Notes: generated by a model from the letters alone, not told the origin. 64,000 bases of DNA from Crotophaga sulcirostris (GCA_013397455.1 VYZB01000014.1:1770581-1834580), one strand, 5' to 3'. Positions 27,147 through 39,199 are shown, numbered from the stretch's first letter. A program made the numbers and translations.

Positions 27147-27220
27147 GCGCATGCCCGGTGGGGGGCGCGGGCGCGGCGGAGCCTGAGGGGTCTCGCGCCG
27201 GGATAGAGCGGTGTCTGCCG
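27147..27220. promoter_or_regulatory. CpG-dense right flank of the gap
   Basis: This short stretch has a very high CpG density (GCGCATGCCCGG, GGCGCGGGCGCGGCGG, TCTCGCGCCGGGA). GCGCATGC is part of the palindrome bound by NRF1, a factor known from CpG-island promoters. The stretch joins directly to the first unit of the minisatellite. With the left flank it brackets the gap, which suggests an island of at least 1.1 kb that is largely unsequenced. Promoter function is inferred. Confidence 0.45.
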
Positions 27221-28110
27221 TGTCCCCACAGGCACCGCTGTGTCCCCGTAGACACCGTTGTGTCCCCGGTATCCCCACAGACGCAGCTGTGTTCCCAGTG
27301 TCCCCACGGTCCCCACAAACACCGCTGTGTCCCCAGTGTCCCTGGTGTCCCCACAGACGCTGCTGTGTCCCCAGTGTCCTCACAGCACCCACAAACACTG
27401 CTGTGCCCCCACGGTTACCGCTGTTTTCCCAGTGTCCCCACAGGCACTGTTGTGCCCTCGGTGTTCCCACAGCCCTATACAAACAGCGCTGTGTCCCCAT
27501 ATGTACCACACAGCCTCACAGACACTGCTGTGTCCCCAGTGTCCCCACAGGCACCACTGTTTCCCCAGTGTCCCCACAGGCACTGTTGTGCCCTCGGTGT
27601 TCCCACAGCCCCATACGAACACCGCTGTGTCCCCATATGTACCACACAGCCCCACACAGACATCCCTGCCTCTCAGTGTCCCCAGAGACACTGCTGTGTC
27701 CCCAGTGTCCCCACAGCTGTGCACAGACACCACTGTGTCCTCGGTGTGCCCACAGAAACCGCTGTCCCCGGTGTTGCCACAGGCATTGCTGTGTCCCTGG
27801 TGTCGCCACAGCCCCAAACAGACATCTCTGCCTCTCAGGGTCCCACAGACACTGCTGTGTCCTCAGTGTCCCAATAGCCCCACAGAGGCACCGCCATGTC
27901 CCCAGTGTTCCCACAGGCACTGATGTGTCTTCAGCATCCCCACAGTCCCACACAGACACCACTGCCTCTCAGTGTCCCCACAGACACTGCTGTGTCACCG
28001 GTGTTCCCATAGACACTGCTGTGTCTGTGGTGTCCACACAGGCACCATTGTGTCCATGGTGTCCCCATAGACACTGCTGTGTCCCCACCGCCCCACACAG
28101 ACACTGCTGA
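27221..28110. repeat. GC-rich minisatellite, about 29-base unit, 28 recognisable cores
   Basis: The array is built on a unit close to TGTCCCCACAGACACTGCTG followed by TGTCCCCAG, about 29 bases, with insertions such as CCCATATGTACCACACAG. I count 28 copies of the CACYGCTGTG-like core. A higher-order segment (GCACTGTTGTGCCCTCGGTG through CCCATATGTACCACACAGCC) occurs twice, 136 bases apart, starting at 27444 and 27580. The plus strand is C-rich and the minus strand carries repeated GGGG. All three plus frames are open across most of the array because the unit lacks stops, so the long open frames here (up to 299 codons) are not evidence of a protein. The array directly adjoins the CpG-dense flank. 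Confidence 0.95.
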
Positions 28111-28338
28111 GTCCCTGCAGACTTGAGGCTCTCAGCAGGTTTGCTTTCCACCAAGCAGCCCTTCTTGCACCTCAGTGCAGCTAAAAATCTTAATTGAAAC
28201 GTGAAACTGCTAATAAATATTCCACCTGAGTCACTACTTATTACGTGTGCAATGCTACCGTGGTGCTCTGCCTTGAAGATTACCTGGAGTGAGCCAAGGT
28301 CTTCAGGAGCAGCTCTGGAGAATGAATTCATGAAGCAC

Positions 28339-28355
28339 TGTGTGTGTGTGTGTGT
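28339..28355. repeat. Short (TG)n microsatellite
   Basis: Eight consecutive TG units. Too short to be notable on its own. Confidence 0.85.
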
Positions 28356-29974
28356 TCAATATTTTTGTTTTCAGTGATTTTCAGATCTGATTGAGACTTC
28401 ATTTGTGTGTACCTGTGTATTTGTGATGAGTAGGTGTTTTCAAGGTTTGTTTTTTTCTGCTCAATTAACAGTGCTTCTTTGGTAAATGTCAAAATACCTG
28501 CCACATCTTACACATGTTAATAAATGTTTGTTTCGCTTTGGGGCAGAACAGGTAAACATCAACTCCTGGTGATGAGGCTGTGGAATTATCTCACGGAAAG
28601 GGAAATGGGTGCTGCTTCAGACTTGGATTTTCACTTCAGCTGTGCATTTGGAGCTTCTTGCCTACTTCTAATTAAAAGCACAGCATAGCAGATGAGTCTG
28701 GAAAATCTTCAGGGCCTTGCATTTCCAAAATCCATGAGAAGCGGCTGAAAAATTACCGCAGAGCAGGGAAATGGTTTTCCCTGTTTCAGTGAGCCTTACC
28801 TGCTGGAGCCTTGCTGCCCCACATGTCCTGTGGGGTTGCATGCTGGAACAGCAGTGCTCAAGGTCTGGTCTTACTGCCCCTGCCCTGGGAGTTCCTTCTC
28901 CCATGGGGACACCAGCAGCACAAGGAGGGCCAGCAGCTGGCTGCAGCCCTGCTCTGTTCATGGTATAAGAAGCCCTGGAGATGCTGAGCTCTCTGTAGGT
29001 GAGAGCAAAGTTGTCAAGCTCCTGCAAGCAAAGTTTTCCCTGTGCTCCCCATTGGGAATCCTGTTTTCCAAAGCTGGGATTCGGGGCCTCACACTGCTGG
29101 CACTGCATGGGGCCATCTGTAGCTTGGTCTTCTTGAGATCAACACCCAGGAGGGCATTCTGCCCAGGACCTCAGGATGAGCTCTACAAGGTGTGACCAAC
29201 CTGCTTTACACAGCCTTGAGCCCTTTTCCCCTGCAAGGATGCTGGCTGTGGGGCAGCCCTGGACTCCATGGGGTGTAGATGGACTTATACAAGTACCAGG
29301 TCCTGACACGCACTGACACACCAGGCAGGCACAGTGCCAGCCCTGTTTCACCTTCACACCAGGGAGGAATAACTTTCCCCCTTTCTTGCTTGCAACACTC
29401 ATTGGCAACTCTTGGAAAGCAACGCTGCATTTTCTGCAGCAGCACAGTCAGGAAGTCAAATAAACACTCCACATCAGACTGGAGATGTTTAAAACTGGAA
29501 TGGCCACATGGCTTGCTCTGACCAGCTACTGCTTTCACTTGAGACCACTTCCAGAAATGGTCCTTTATTGCCCAGTTTCTCAGGAACTGCTGCCAGGACT
29601 GTTGATCCAACCCGCAGGCTGACAAAACCTGGCACAAGCCGCCCCAACACTGTACTGGGACAACCCGTAGCCTGGCTGGCATTTCATGAGAAACAGCATG
29701 AACTGAATGTGTGGTGCTGGTGGGCAGCTTGCTGTGCAAGTGGTGGTGCTGGCTGCAGGGCAGGATGGCAAGGATGGCTGGCAGCACGAGGCATTTTCTA
29801 CATCTGCATCTTCCCATCAATCTGGGAAAGGACACATAGTGTCCTGTTGTTATACAGAGCCTGGTCCCAGCTCAAGGTAGGAAAAGGTTTTTCAGCCTCT
29901 CTCAGCCTTCTTTATTATCATTTCACTTCGTGCCTCCCTTTTTATTATCATAGAATCATAGAAGTATTATCTCC

Positions 29975-29993
29975 ACAAACAAACAAACAAAAA
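29975..29993. repeat. Short (ACAA)n microsatellite
   Basis: Four ACAA-type units, starting about a dozen bases after an ATCATAGAATCATAGAA motif that resembles a CR1 tail in reverse orientation. Confidence 0.75.
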
Positions 29994-32900
29994 TACTATG
30001 ATGTCATTGCTGTGATGCAACTCCTCCTCCTCACCCAAGGGGCACGTCATGCAGCTGTGCTGCCAGTCCTTTGTGATGAGGACAGGTCACACAGCACCTC
30101 CTCGTGCCAATTTGGCTGACACACGGCCTGTAACATGACTAACACAAGAATGACTACCACAAGGGTGACAGGAACATCTCAAAGATCTCTTCATCAGCAA
30201 AATCCTCTTATTTTTTGAAGTGTATTTTTTTATAAATTATTGCTGTTGTCCTCCATCCAAAAACTCATTGCCCTGAGTCCATTTGTGCCAGCTGCGAAGG
30301 TAGAATAAATAGAATCAATTACATTGGTGTCTATAATGATATTATCGATAGGTAATCCCACAACAGAGGAGAAACCTTTGTCTTTGAGGTTTTTAAAGGA
30401 AGAAATGCCATTTATAGTGTTGGAGAAGGGAGAATTTTCTTTCAGTGGCATGAAGTTGCAGGTGCTCTCCCTCACAGGTGAGGAACTAGATGTTGAAAGC
30501 TGCAGCTCTTTGTCTTCCCAGTCCCAGACACAACAGCAACAAAACTCTCTCAGATATCAGAGGAAAACTGGACCACTTTTTATGAAAGGTTTTCTTTCAG
30601 TGGAGATTGCTCTGAACAGTTTAGGTAACTTTGCAGAGGTGGATTTGCTAGAGGAAAGCTGCTGGGATGACAGAAACAACTTTTTCTGGTAGGAACATCA
30701 CAGACATTCCATATCTATCTGTAGAGACAGACTGACTTTTCTGACAGATTGTCTGAAAAGATTTCCTAGATTAATTAATGCAAAATAGATACATACAACC
30801 ACCCAAAAAACTGCACTCTTTAGGAGCTTCCAGAATTATATTTATCATCTATTGGTTGAGATTTCGCTCACTGGAGAACTTTAAAACAGGATATGCTTGA
30901 AAGTTCCTGGCTAGACATTCAGGCAAGAATTAGTCAAGGTTCATCTGGAAGTGCTGCTGGTCCAGAGAAGCTGGGACACGTTGCCCTCAGGGTGATCAAT
31001 TCTTTCACTTTGCTTAACTCACACAGGTGTGTTTTCCCAGTTATGTCTGAACCGTAGAGCTACAACATCAAGGTTTTTTTCTGGAGAAAGGCAAGAACAA
31101 AGTCAAAAAGTCCCAGGCCACTCTGCTTTCCATTTCCAAAAGCCAATTTTGTCCAGAGAGTGTATCCAGCTCCTTCTGAAACATCTCTCACTGACATCCT
31201 ACTGCAAAGGAGGGCTATTACAGCATCTGCAGCTGCAGGAAAGATCCCCTCCGATGACAGCAAAGAGGAGGAGTATTTTCAAAAGTTCTCAGTGTTAGCC
31301 TCACTGCACCTATCTTTGTGGAACTTTTGCAGGAGCTGAGAGCTTCTGTCGTGTTGGAACATCCTGAGGAATATTGCCCTGTTAAAGACATAGAGCTGGG
31401 TGAGCCAGCAAAGTAGCCTTGCAATGAGCATCACTGTCTGGCATCGTACAGGAAGGGAAGTGGTGCGAGTGGAGCGATCATGAAAATTATGTGTGTATAA
31501 CTTCCAGTGGTAACATTTCATGGTGGGTAATTGTGTAATTACCCATTATGAGTGCATAAATGTAGACAAATGAGGGCATTAGCTAAGTAATTTTTGATAT
31601 TACATGGGTGTATATTGCTATTTACTCAGGACACTAAAACAGAGGCTATTTGGGTTAAAAGGATGTGTAATGTTGGGCAAGTTTGTTGTCAAGGTGCAAT
31701 GTAGCTGCAAAATCCATGGTCCTTTCCAGCTTACCACTTTGAAGCAGGCTCCAGAGGTTTCAAAAAATCTGCCCCTACCTATTTTTTCCTAGCATCACAA
31801 ATTAATTTCTTCTCTGAAACACTTTCCAGAATAATTATCTAATGAGATCCAAAGTGCCTGCGTAGCCAGCTCACTCGTGGGTTCCAATAAGGAGCAGTGC
31901 ACACCATGCAGGAATACTCGCCCTCCGTGACTGCTCATGTTTACATGACAAACAAGGAGAAGCAGACACCCCTGGCGGTGCCTGCACCACCTCTATGGAT
32001 GGCAAAACACTTCTCACCTCTCCTGGCTGGAAACACTGCTGCTGCGTAAAGAGGATCCCAGGTGGCCTCAGGAACTGGAAGCAACATCGATTGAAGAATA
32101 TTAAAAGTAGTTTGTGAAATGTTTCAAATTTGTTTCCATTTTGTATGGTGTCACAGGGAAGAACCTGCTGATATTAGAAAAAATCACTGCTGTAGCATTC
32201 GTATCTCTCTCCATTTATTCCCATTAGGTGGGGGAAATCAGTGTAGATAATGATTTGTGGAAATGACTGTAAAGAAAAGCAGAGCTGGAACAGAGGCCCT
32301 TGCTCTTGTAGGATGTGCTTGTGTGCGTGGCACTGGGTGCTTCAGTGCTGTCTTCACAAGTGGGGCTGGCAAGACCCAACGATTCAGAAGAAACCCTCAG
32401 AAAGAGTAAACTCAATTTAAAGCAGTCATTTGGGAGAGCTTCACTGAATAGCTCCCACAGGGAGGCTCACATTTGCATGAAAAGCAAAGAAACTCATGCT
32501 CTTTTTATTAATCCTAGTTAAAGGCCTAAACGAGAAAATTTATTAAAGCTGGAAGCAATTAATGCCTTTGTAAAATCTATGTGCACCGATGGCAGCGAGT
32601 TGTAGGGGTGGTCTAGAAGGAAAAGGAGAGAGGAAAACACATCTCTAGTGCTGTTTGGTCTCCTCTGAGCTCCCTCATGACCACAGAAAATTACTTGCAC
32701 TTAATATCTCATTTGGAAAGGGAGGTGAGTCTGCAGGCTGCTAGTGCTGGCGTGCTCACCGCTTCTCCCCATCAGCTGCCTACTGCACTCATGAGCTCCT
32801 GTCCTAAGCCCAGCTTGGATGGAGTCGGTTACATAAGCCAGGGTTATTTGCCTTATGACTGTAGTGTGCTGGGGATGGATCTGAAAACACTGGAGGGGTG

Positions 32901-35900
32901 TGCAGAGGCCTCAGCTGGGATTCACCCGCTCTTTGAGACCAACTGAATGAGCAGAGCAGCTCCCATCCTAGAGATGGGCCCAGTGCCACCTGGTTTCAAC
33001 CACCCAGAAATCACACATTGCTGGCTATCTGCTGCTTTCAGTGTATCCAGGAGTACAACATCTGCGATAATTTGTTCTCCTGGCTATTACTCACGGTAAT
33101 CCTGGCCCTTTGGCAACATGCCATCAAGACATGAAATAAGTGTTTGCTCAGCTGTACCTCTTATTTTGGAAAAGCAATTTTGCAACACAAGTGAATTTTG
33201 TGTGGTAACAGGTTACATGAGACGGGAGGGGGGAAAGGACAAAGAAAGTGGCAAAGAATCTACTTTAAAATATTTTCCAGGTCATAAAAATGAGAAATTT
33301 CAGTAGCAACTGGAAAACGAAGTTGAGCCTTGCTCAGGCTGTGCAACGAGTAGCACCAAGTACATGGTAACCTCTCCTGAGGACTTGCTGTAATGTCCTT
33401 GGGCACATGCTAGACCACACTTTGCATCTGGGCAGATTAAAACACTGCAGTTACATCACTGGATAATGGGAGTGGAGGGTGAGCAGGCTCAAGAAAAACA
33501 TCCTTTCTTTAGGCATGAATAGAGTCCAGTGTGTGGCTGCAGAGTGCCCTTGTGAAACACAGCCACCTGGTAATACCACTAATGTACAGAAAGGAAATAG
33601 AAATCCTGATGTGTCCTAGGCTCCATTTGTTTCACCGTCTCCTAAAACAGCACAGAAAGCAATCACCGTTTCTCGGTAACAGTGTTGTATGGATTGCTGT
33701 GTCTTCCAAACAGGATGGCTTAAAATGGTGCTCTTTTCACCTGTTCACGCACGCTCAGCAAATATTTACATTAGGATCCTGGCTGCATCAGGACTGTGCC
33801 AGGAGCAAAGCAGGGGCCAGTGAGGGCTGCTGGCCTTGCTTAACCTCTCAGCACCAGGGAAGAGTGGGATGGGGAAGGGAGGCACTGCAGGAGACCCTGA
33901 GGCTGCAGCTGCAGATGTTGCAAGAGCCAGAGTGCCGCTGCTGCAGCTCTGCATTTCTCTTACCAGTGCTGTGCCATTTGCTCAGCCTCCTCCCTGCCCT
34001 GCACATAGAATATTTACAGCACAGGTCTCCCCGAATTACAGCCTGGGCAAGAGAAGATTCCTTTCTTCAGCACACTGCCAACTCAGAGGGTAGCTTCCAG
34101 TTGGTTGAGGGTCAGCCTCTCCTCCATGGTGGGACCAGTTATCCCTGCTTGGCGGCAGCTGGTGACAAGCAGAGCCCTCCTGCCAGGAGAGATGGAGTGT
34201 CCTGTGCTGCCTGTGCTGCCGGGAAACTGGGACTTGCAATGAGGTCAAGTCCTAATCTATTTCTGGGTAGTGTGTTTGAAGATGCTTTGGAAAAGGATGT
34301 AAGTCCCTCAAGAAAGTCTGTTGAACCATTGTTTTCCCTCACTTCTCCTCCCCTTGCAGGTGCTGGGTGCTGCTTTCCAGACCTGATTAGCATCTGCAGG
34401 GAAATGAGAGCTCCCACAGCAGCCAGGCTCCAGAGTCAGAAATAGCCGTGCATGCTGATAGGAGTGCTTATTCCACCCTGTGACTGGATTTAGGCGTGCT
34501 GCAGCCGTGCCTGTGAGTGGGTGCTGGTGGCTGGGTTTGAAGCAGCCCTTGCCTCCGGAGGCAATGCTGCTGCTCCCCAGCCCTCCGCCTCCAGCAGTCC
34601 TTCTGCTGGAAGGAGGCACTGGCACATCCACTTCAGTGCCTTGAGGCTGATGCTTGTGATGATCCATCTCATGTTTCTCCAAGGCACTGGCTATTACTCC
34701 AAGGCACTGGGAGAGCAAATCTTTGCAGGGGTGATGTGTGGTGAGAGGCACAGCAGGGCAGGGGCAGAGGAGGAGAAGTTGAATTGCCTGGAGGGGGGAA
34801 ATGTAACCACAGTGTGGTGGGAAACATGCTCTGGGCTCCCTGCCCCGCTGCTCTCCTCCCCTGGGCTTGGGCAGAGCCCGCCTGCCGTCCTGGATGCGCT
34901 TGGCCCTGATGCTGGCTAGGTTTTTTTTGCAGCCTCTTCCTTGGGTTTATTACAGCAGGTGTAAAAATAAATTACACCAAATTAGCCTGAGCCAGCAGGC
35001 CCTGAAAGAGGGCAGACTCGATGTCTGCAGCTACTCAGCAAAATCCACAAGCGAGCTGTTTATCTCCACTTTCTGACCAGACTGGCAGCATCACATCCGT
35101 GTCAGGTTCAGCACCAAAATCCTTCTCTAAACACTATTGAGAGGATCGTAGCAATATTTTGCTGCCCAATCAGTGCTGGCTCCCAGCTTTCGAGGCGTCT
35201 ATAATTAAAAATGACTGAGGCTTATTGCAGATAGGAGGAACACAGGAGCTTTATTAAATGCACCCTACTCTGCTAGCCCAGAGCCTGGAAATAATTGCAG
35301 CTGATCTATTCCAGCATGCACACAGCTCCTACAAAACCTGGGCTGGATTCCTGCTGCAATCCAGTGCCTGATTGCCATCCCTGAGGTCACTGCAAGTCAA
35401 GGTGCATCTATGTACTGGTTTTTAAGTTTCTCGTGGTAGTTTTTCAGCTGGTCCTCACATTTCAGGAAAGCACCTGGAGAAGATAGCAATCGATTTGTAG
35501 CAATTATGTTCTGGCTGAGTGATTGCTTCTCTGAATGTACAGTACTCCCACTTCTAAGGAAATAACTCTTAATTTCTACTGGGCTTTGAAGTGCCTTGAT
35601 TCTGGAAGGGATGATTTTACTAGTCTTCAACAGATCACTAAAAACTTCCAACTAGTGCTTTTTTCAGGGTAATTATGAGTCCTTGAATTTCTCTTTGCAT
35701 GAACCACTTCCTCAGGTTTACAGGAGTGACTAGATGGAATTCCTCTGGGGCCACGAATCTCTCTTTTTATTAAGCAGCCCAATCATAATGAATGCTTCAG
35801 TCTCCATTTTTAAATAAATGCATTATCAGTACTGCAAAATCTATGTGAATTAATATGCAATATCAGTAAGTAGGACGCTTGAGCAGTATTTTAGGCAGAG

Positions 35901-36000
35901 AATAAATATTTAATGATTTCTGTTCCAAATTTAGTGTGAAAGTGATTTAAATGCACAGCACGCTCCCTGCTTACATATCAACAATTTGACACAAATACCA

Positions 36001-36070
36001 GCCGGCTGCTTGCGCGCTTCCCAGCGTTGCTGCTCGGGTGCTACGGAGCATCCTCGCCAGCGGCACGGCC
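36001..36070. promoter_or_regulatory. Isolated CpG-dense patch
   Basis: Nine CpG dinucleotides occur in 70 bases (GCCGGCTG, TGCGCGC, CAGCG, CTCGGG, TACGG, CTCGCC, AGCGG, CACGG), with CpG-poor, AT-rich DNA on both sides. An ATG in strong context (GGCCATGG) follows at 36070 but opens only 11 codons (MADSTLKFLCY). It could be a small unmethylated regulatory element, the remains of an island, or a fragment of a processed transcript. No transcription signal can be shown. Confidence 0.3.
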
Positions 36071-37343
36071 ATGGCTGACAGCACTTTGAAATTTCTCTGC
36101 TATTAATTCAGCAAAGGGCCGGCTAGTACTTGGCAAGCAGACTTGGTGCTATTCATAAGGACTTTGCAGTTGCCATCAGACAGGATGCAAATAACATCCA
36201 GCCCACTGAGTGTCCCATCCAGGAGCCTGGCCAAGGTTGGCAGGAGCAAAAGAGTTTGCAGAGGTATGGGCGGGGGAATTACTTGAACTGAAAGCTCACG
36301 CAGCTAGAAAGGGGCTATTTGTCTTATGGTTGTTTTGGAAATGATGGTGAGCATTTTTGGTGAAAAAAGGAAGACTTCAACTGTACCAAACAAAAAAATA
36401 GAAGTTCAGCTTCATGCCTTTCACTCTGAATCACCTAGATAGTTTAGTATCTCCACTGCAAGCATGGTTGAGTTAGAAACACAGCACCAGGCAGGGCATT
36501 TCAGTGTAAATCTGAAGAAGTCTGTGGCTGTGGTTCTACTGGTGGGAATTATTGTGTTCAGGGGACCTGGGGTGACTTTGGAAAGTCAGAAAAGGGCAGT
36601 ACCTGACTTCTTCCTCTCCTTTTACTACAGGCAGCCAGCTATGACGAGGGGCTGCCATGGAGTTTGGCCAGCACCTGCAGGCACAGCCCTGCTGCCACCT
36701 GACCTTTCCCACAATGGGCTCTGCCTTCCCAGGCAAGGCAAACAAGAATTCCCTGTCTTATAAAACACCCCTTTTCAACCACCCACCCTGAGCTGGGGAT
36801 GTGCTTATCCAAATGAGATGTAGCTGATCCAGCCCAGATGCAGCCCTGATGCAATTACAGACTGATAAAACCGCTGAAGTTTGCACAGAGAAAGCGATTT
36901 TCCTCAGCAGTGAGAGATCTGGGTCTGTGATGTCGTGTGTCTTGGCTGTGCTCACCCTGCACATTGCTGGGTGAATTTGTCCCTTAAAAGCATATTGATG
37001 CAGGGAAATATGCCTCTTTACGCCATGGAAACTTCCTCTAATACTTTGATTACACTTTGATTCTCTAATTTAGTGATGGGAAGGGTGCTAAGTTGCACAG
37101 ATTTCAGCCTTCTAAGCAATTTGACATCTCTGTACATCATTATATCACACAGCAGCAGCAACAGAACAGGAAGGTTTGATGTAGGTTTTAAAACCATCGG
37201 ATTGGCCCTCTTCCAAGTGTCTGTACAACATTCACAGTTCCTATTACTCCCCACATATTTTTGTTGCAAACACTAGGTTTCAGGATCGATGCAAAATTTT
37301 CTCCTTCTGTAAGAAACTTGATCCTGGGGTGATATGAAGCACT

Positions 37344-37374
37344 GTATATATATATACACATATGTATACACACA
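37344..37374. repeat. TA/CA microsatellite
   Basis: A TATATATATA run passes into ACACATATGTATACACACA. Mixed dinucleotide repeat of about 30 bases. Confidence 0.85.
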
Positions 37375-38479
37375 AATGAATATTTCTACATGTAAGTGGT
37401 GGTTAAGAGGATAAAAATAGCAGTAAAATTGCTACAGAACTGCCTCAGCTTATTACTTAAAAAGATTAAGTCCATTGTAATGATCTGAGGACACTATTAA
37501 TTTTAAATAAATTATAGGGATGGTCAGATCAGTTAACAAAAATAATTGTCCTGTATCATGGCTTCTGTAATTCACAGGAGCATCTTACTGCCTCAGACAG
37601 TGCTCTGAACTGAACACCATTTGCAGAGATCTTACACAGAAAGATAATATGTCCTGTTTAACAGCAAATCAAGCTGCAACAGGTAGTCAGCATAATTTTT
37701 CAGATTGCAGACTTGCTGAGTTGCTTCTACCACTACCCTCAGCCAGGGTACGACTCATCCTGCAGAAAAATCCTGTTTCAGTAGGTGGTTTGCAGCAGCT
37801 GGTCTATGACACCAGCAAAGCCCTGCTATCGATCAGAACCAAACACTTCTGTCTCCCGTGGTTGATGCTCCCCACCTGGCATTGCCTCAAGGGCTGCACG
37901 TGTTCTGGGTACAAGGGCATCCCAGATTGCGGCCACCAGTGGGTGATGGGTTTCCAGGACATCCACCAGCTCTCTCCCCACCAGTCCTGATGGGAGCTTG
38001 TCCACCTGGACCCTCTTTGCCCTCTGTGTATTAATCAATCACACGACCTTAGGACAAGTTCTAAACTTCAGCAGTTTTGCAGAGCCAGGCTTCGTTTCTC
38101 CAACAGGATTGTACCGATCAAGACAGAACTTATTTCTTCCTAACAGTAGGTTTTGAAGAGCAGGACTGAAACACTGTTTGAACACTCATTGCTTTATTGG
38201 TCTCGCTGGTGTAATCTCTGGCAAACTGATTTACTGCAGCCGTTTTATGGCATGTAGAGCAGAGGGACCGAGTCTCTATGCCTCGCTGGCGTATCTTCAG
38301 GCTGCGTGGGCAGAAGAAAACAGCTCCAGTCAGCCCCATGCCATTACGGTGAGATAAGGCAACAAGGTTGAAGAAGGTAATGTGGTCCTCAGATGTGAGG
38401 TGAGAGTGAGGTGGAGAGACAACGAGCTGCACAGGGCAGCCTGGCTCTGTCAGAGACATTAGGGCTGAATCTGCTGGGG

Positions 38480-39126
38480 AGTTGTGCTCGCAGCCCAGAA
38501 AGCCAACCGTATCCTGGGCTGCACCAGAAGAAGTGTGGCCAGCAGATCAAGGGAGGTGATTCTCCCCCTCTACTCCGCTCTCCTGAGACCACACTTGGAG
38601 TATTGTGTCCAGTTCTGGCATATCCAAGATAAGAAGGATGTGGAACTGTTCGAACGTGTCTAGAGGAGAGCTACAAAGATGATCTGAGGGCTGGAGCACG
38701 TCTGCTACGAGGACAGGTTGAGAGAGTTGGGCTTGTTCAGCCGGGAGAAGACAAGGCTCCGGGGAGACCTTATAGCAGCCTTCCAGTACTGAAAAGGGCT
38801 ATATGAAAACTGGGGAAGGACTTTTTACAAGGGCCTGTAGTGATAGGATGGGGGGGAATGGCTTTAAATTGGAAGGAAGAAGATTTAGATTAGACATTAC
38901 GAAGAAATTCTTCACGAGGAGGGTGTTGAGGCCCTGGCACAGGTTGCCCGGACAGGTAGTGCTGCCCCATCCCTGGAGGTATTCAAGGCCAGGTTGGATG
39001 GAGCTCTGAGTAGCCTGATCCAGTGGGAGGTGTCCCTGCCCATGGCAGGGGGGTTGGAACTGGATGATCTTTAATGTCCCTTCCAACACAAACCATTCAA
39101 TGATTCCATAATTCTATGATTCTATG
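38480..39126 (+). mobile_element. CR1 LINE, 5'-truncated, with end of ORF2 and 3' UTR
   Basis: This is a CR1 copy of about 650 bases in sense orientation. The reverse transcriptase C-terminal region is readable from about 38480: [10 protein letters not shown], then [19 protein letters not shown] and VQFW, until a TAG at 38661 stops the frame, followed by frame-broken sequence matching the end of ORF2 (CTGGAGCACGTCTGCTACGA, TTCAGCCGGGAGAAGA). The 3' UTR follows (GATTTAGATTAGACATTACG, GGTTGGAACTGGATGATC) and the tail ends TGATTCCATAATTCTATGAT. Good conservation suggests it is younger than the 13.5 and 45.7 kb remnants. It cannot encode an active protein. Confidence 0.96.
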
Positions 39127-39199
39127 AGCTCAGCTCCTTCAGAGCCCCTCAGGTGTTACCCCATCAGGCTCTGGAGGGACTTGGTGGAGGCTTGTGATA

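Larger units (their letters stand above)
28111..38479. other. Non-coding stretch, no gene recognised
   Basis: I see no supported gene. A 304-codon open frame at 33531-34445 (+) is the longest ungapped one in the window outside the minisatellite, but it has no recognisable domain and is rich in Ser, Leu, Cys and Gln, so it is probably chance. Small features are a TG run at 28339-28355, a CAAA run at 29975-29993, a 9-base-stem palindrome at 31524-31545, a CpG-dense patch at 36001-36070, and a TA/CA run at 37344-37374. The sequence is otherwise ordinary intergenic or intronic DNA. Confidence 0.55.

Noticed and set aside
25940..27877. Very long open frames across the gap (up to 645 codons plus, 486 codons minus)
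   Set aside because: They exist only because N is read through as open; the sequenced parts are GC-rich flank and minisatellite.
27211..28110. A 299-codon His/Cys/Pro-rich protein encoded by the minisatellite
   Set aside because: All three plus frames and minus frames are open over much of the array because the unit has no stop; the peptide is just the translated repeat.
29948..29963. ATCATAGAATCATAGAA as a CR1 insertion
   Set aside because: Matches only the tail repeat; the diagnostic GGTTGGAAGGGACC block does not follow, so it is too short to call.
33531..34445. 304-codon plus-strand open frame
   Set aside because: No domain, no splice or promoter signals, composition like non-coding DNA, other frames open beside it. 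A tblastn hit in another bird would change this.
35397..35651. 84-codon minus-strand frame that reads like a helical protein segment
   Set aside because: Lengths of this size are expected by chance in this window, and no acceptor, donor or polyadenylation signal supports it.
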